This document shows positions 36,890 through 37,903 of a stretch of 37,903 nt of DNA, one piece after another (positions within the stretch are counted from its first letter, which is position 1; each line of letters begins with the position of its first letter). The DNA is from a virus: positions 1-37,903 of the IMG/VR virus record IMGVR_UViG_3300042520_001567. One strand, 5' to 3'. A program made the translations under genes and the position numbers. The notes under the pieces were generated by a model, which was not told where the DNA came from, made no database searches, and worked only from the letters and a program-made list of their open reading frames with translations.

Positions 36890-37816
36890 ATGAGAACCGT
36901 CACCTACGACTACGTGCTGCAACGCGCCTGTGAGCTCACTGGGCGCGTTTTCTCCACCCTAACGACCGAGGAGTCCAACTTCTTCCGCACGTTCATCTCC
37001 ATGTCACTCCGGAGCGCCTGGGAGTGCTTTGATTGGCCCGAGCAGACGGTCTACGAGCAGCAGTACTTCGCGGCCGACTACAACCCGGCCCAGCTCTATT
37101 CAGCCGGCATGGTGGTCTACTTCAAGACCGAGCAGAAGTACTACCAGTACGTCGGCTCGATCAACTCCGGCAATCCCCCGACCACCGGAGGCCCTGGCGG
37201 CACGCTCAATGCCCAGTACTGGTCCGAGGCACTGCCCGACTACGGCAACAACGACGGCGACTGGGACGCAACGACTACCTACACCATCGGGCAGATCGTT
37301 CTCTACCCCGACACCCAGCGGCACTACCAGCTCTACGCCACGGCACCGGCCGGCACCGTCCCGACCAACTCGGTCTACTGGGGAGTGCTGAACAAGTTCC
37401 TGCGCAATATCTCGCAGACCAACAACCCCGACGGCACAACCCGGGCTGTCCCCATCGGTGAGACTTTTTCAGTCTGGCCAGCCGACCCTCGTGTCACCTG
37501 GCGTCAGCAGGAGGTCACCTACACCTTCACCGACGACGGCGTGCTAGTCGGAGAGCAGTTGCCCTACGTCTGGCTTGAGTTCCGCAAGACCCCACCGCTC
37601 CTGTCCAGCTCCGCCGAGGCCACCGCCTACGCCTTCCCCTACCGCTTCTGCGAGATCTGCGCACTCAAGGCCGCCGGCCAGATGCTCCGGGTCGACGGCA
37701 AGATCGACCTGGGTAACCAGTTCCTTGAGTTAGGAGAGGTTGAACTGACCAAGGAGATCGACAAGGTGGCGCTGCAGGAGAAATATGTCCGGCAGATAAT
37801 CGTGCCGTCCCGGTGA
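36890..37816 (+). CDS. Head-tail adaptor-like protein (T7 gp11/tail tubular A-type role)
   Basis: 308 aa. The N-terminal helical part (YDYVLQRACELTGRVFSTLT, then NFFRTFISMSLRSAWECFDW) is typical of neck/adaptor proteins of short-tailed phages. A beta-rich insert in the middle carries two units of a small aromatic repeat (YFKTEQKYYQYVGS; LYPDTQRHYQLYAT), similar to carbohydrate-binding-type modules. The C-terminal part returns to helices (VELTKEIDKVALQEKYVRQI). It directly precedes the nozzle gene through the circular junction. It would form the ring joining portal and nozzle. Confidence 0.7.
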   Translation: MRTVTYDYVLQRACELTGRVFSTLTTEESNFFRTFISMSLRSAWECFDWPEQTVYEQQYFAADYNPAQLYSAGMVVYFKTEQKYYQYVGSINSGNPPTTGGPGGTLNAQYWSEALPDYGNNDGDWDATTTYTIGQIVLYPDTQRHYQLYATAPAGTVPTNSVYWGVLNKFLRNISQTNNPDGTTRAVPIGETFSVWPADPRVTWRQQEVTYTFTDDGVLVGEQLPYVWLEFRKTPPLLSSSAEATAYAFPYRFCEICALKAAGQMLRVDGKIDLGNQFLELGEVELTKEIDKVALQEKYVRQIIVPSR

Positions 37817-37903
37817 TATGCCTGACCTGCCTCAAATCGGTGCAATCGACGATGGATTCGTTGGAGTGGTATCGCGCATTGACCCTGCGCTGATCCCGGC
37901 CTC
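37777..37903. repeat. Terminal overlap, right copy
   Basis: Identical to 1-127. It contains the end of the adaptor gene and the first 86 bases of the nozzle gene, whose full copy begins at 42. It should be counted once in the genome. Confidence 0.95.

Noticed and set aside
1-37903. tRNA, integrase, CRISPR array or temperate-phage repressor block
   Set aside because: No cloverleaf-like sequence, recombinase active-site motif or spaced repeat array was seen. The LacI-HTH and RHH proteins alone do not establish lysogeny.

Overview
This window is the essentially complete genome of a small tailed bacteriophage with a short-tailed (podovirus-like) gene set. The first 127 bases (1-127) are identical to the last 127 (37777-37903), so the sequence is a circular or circularly assembled molecule of 37,776 bp, cut between the head-tail adaptor gene and the tail nozzle gene. 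Every gene I can support lies on the plus strand. Genes are packed head to tail, mostly with ATGA or GTGA stop/start overlaps. I see no tRNA, rRNA, integrase, CRISPR array, RNA polymerase or recognisable DNA polymerase. The DNA is GC-rich overall. Many late genes lack an obvious Shine-Dalgarno sequence. The host cannot be read from the sequence: weak Shine-Dalgarno use, high GC and a LacI-type helix-turn-helix would fit groups such as Verrucomicrobiota, but that is speculation.

Layout. (a) 36.9-15.0 kb through the circular junction: adaptor, tail nozzle, a tail fibre, then four consecutive genes laid out like the T7 internal core block gp13-gp16 (134, 283, 509 and 1905 aa), then a 907-aa collagen-containing tail fibre. 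The 1905-aa protein is a giant 'polyvalent' protein with a zinc metallopeptidase-like motif and an ADP-ribosyltransferase-like segment. Two small ORFs with good ribosome binding sites are embedded in its +1 frame. (b) 15.0-19.2 kb: two small genes, a boundary region with repeats and a hairpin, then a run of very small genes containing a lysozyme-like endolysin, a RuvC-like resolvase, two ribbon-helix-helix-like proteins and a cassette of small coiled-coil paralogues. (c) 19.2-26.6 kb, DNA metabolism: a single-strand binding protein-like gene, a homing-type PD-(D/E)XK nuclease, a sigma-like HTH protein, a DEDD 3'-5' exonuclease, a PIF1-like helicase, a primase-polymerase/SF3 helicase, a CHC2-like zinc-ribbon gene whose 5' part carries a ~50-nt inverted repeat, an HTH protein and a glycosyltransferase-like protein. 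(d) 26.6-36.9 kb, packaging and virion: a LacI-HTH protein at the small terminase position, a ~300-bp intergenic region, large terminase with an N-terminal Cys4 element, portal, scaffold, SU10-type major capsid protein followed by a terminator, small structural proteins, a second fibre, paired paralogues, and a cluster of small membrane proteins and a lipoprotein likely used in lysis.

How it probably works (inference): replication would rely on the phage primpol/SF3 helicase, zinc ribbon, SSB, PIF1 and exonuclease, perhaps with the host polymerase. RuvC would resolve junctions, and TerS/TerL would package DNA into an SU10-like capsid. The internal core proteins, including the giant enzyme-bearing protein, would be ejected with the DNA. 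The points most worth attention are the overprinted ORFs and repeated boundary motifs in the giant gene, the iteron-like inverted repeat beside the primase genes, and the LacI-HTH protein at the terminase small subunit position.
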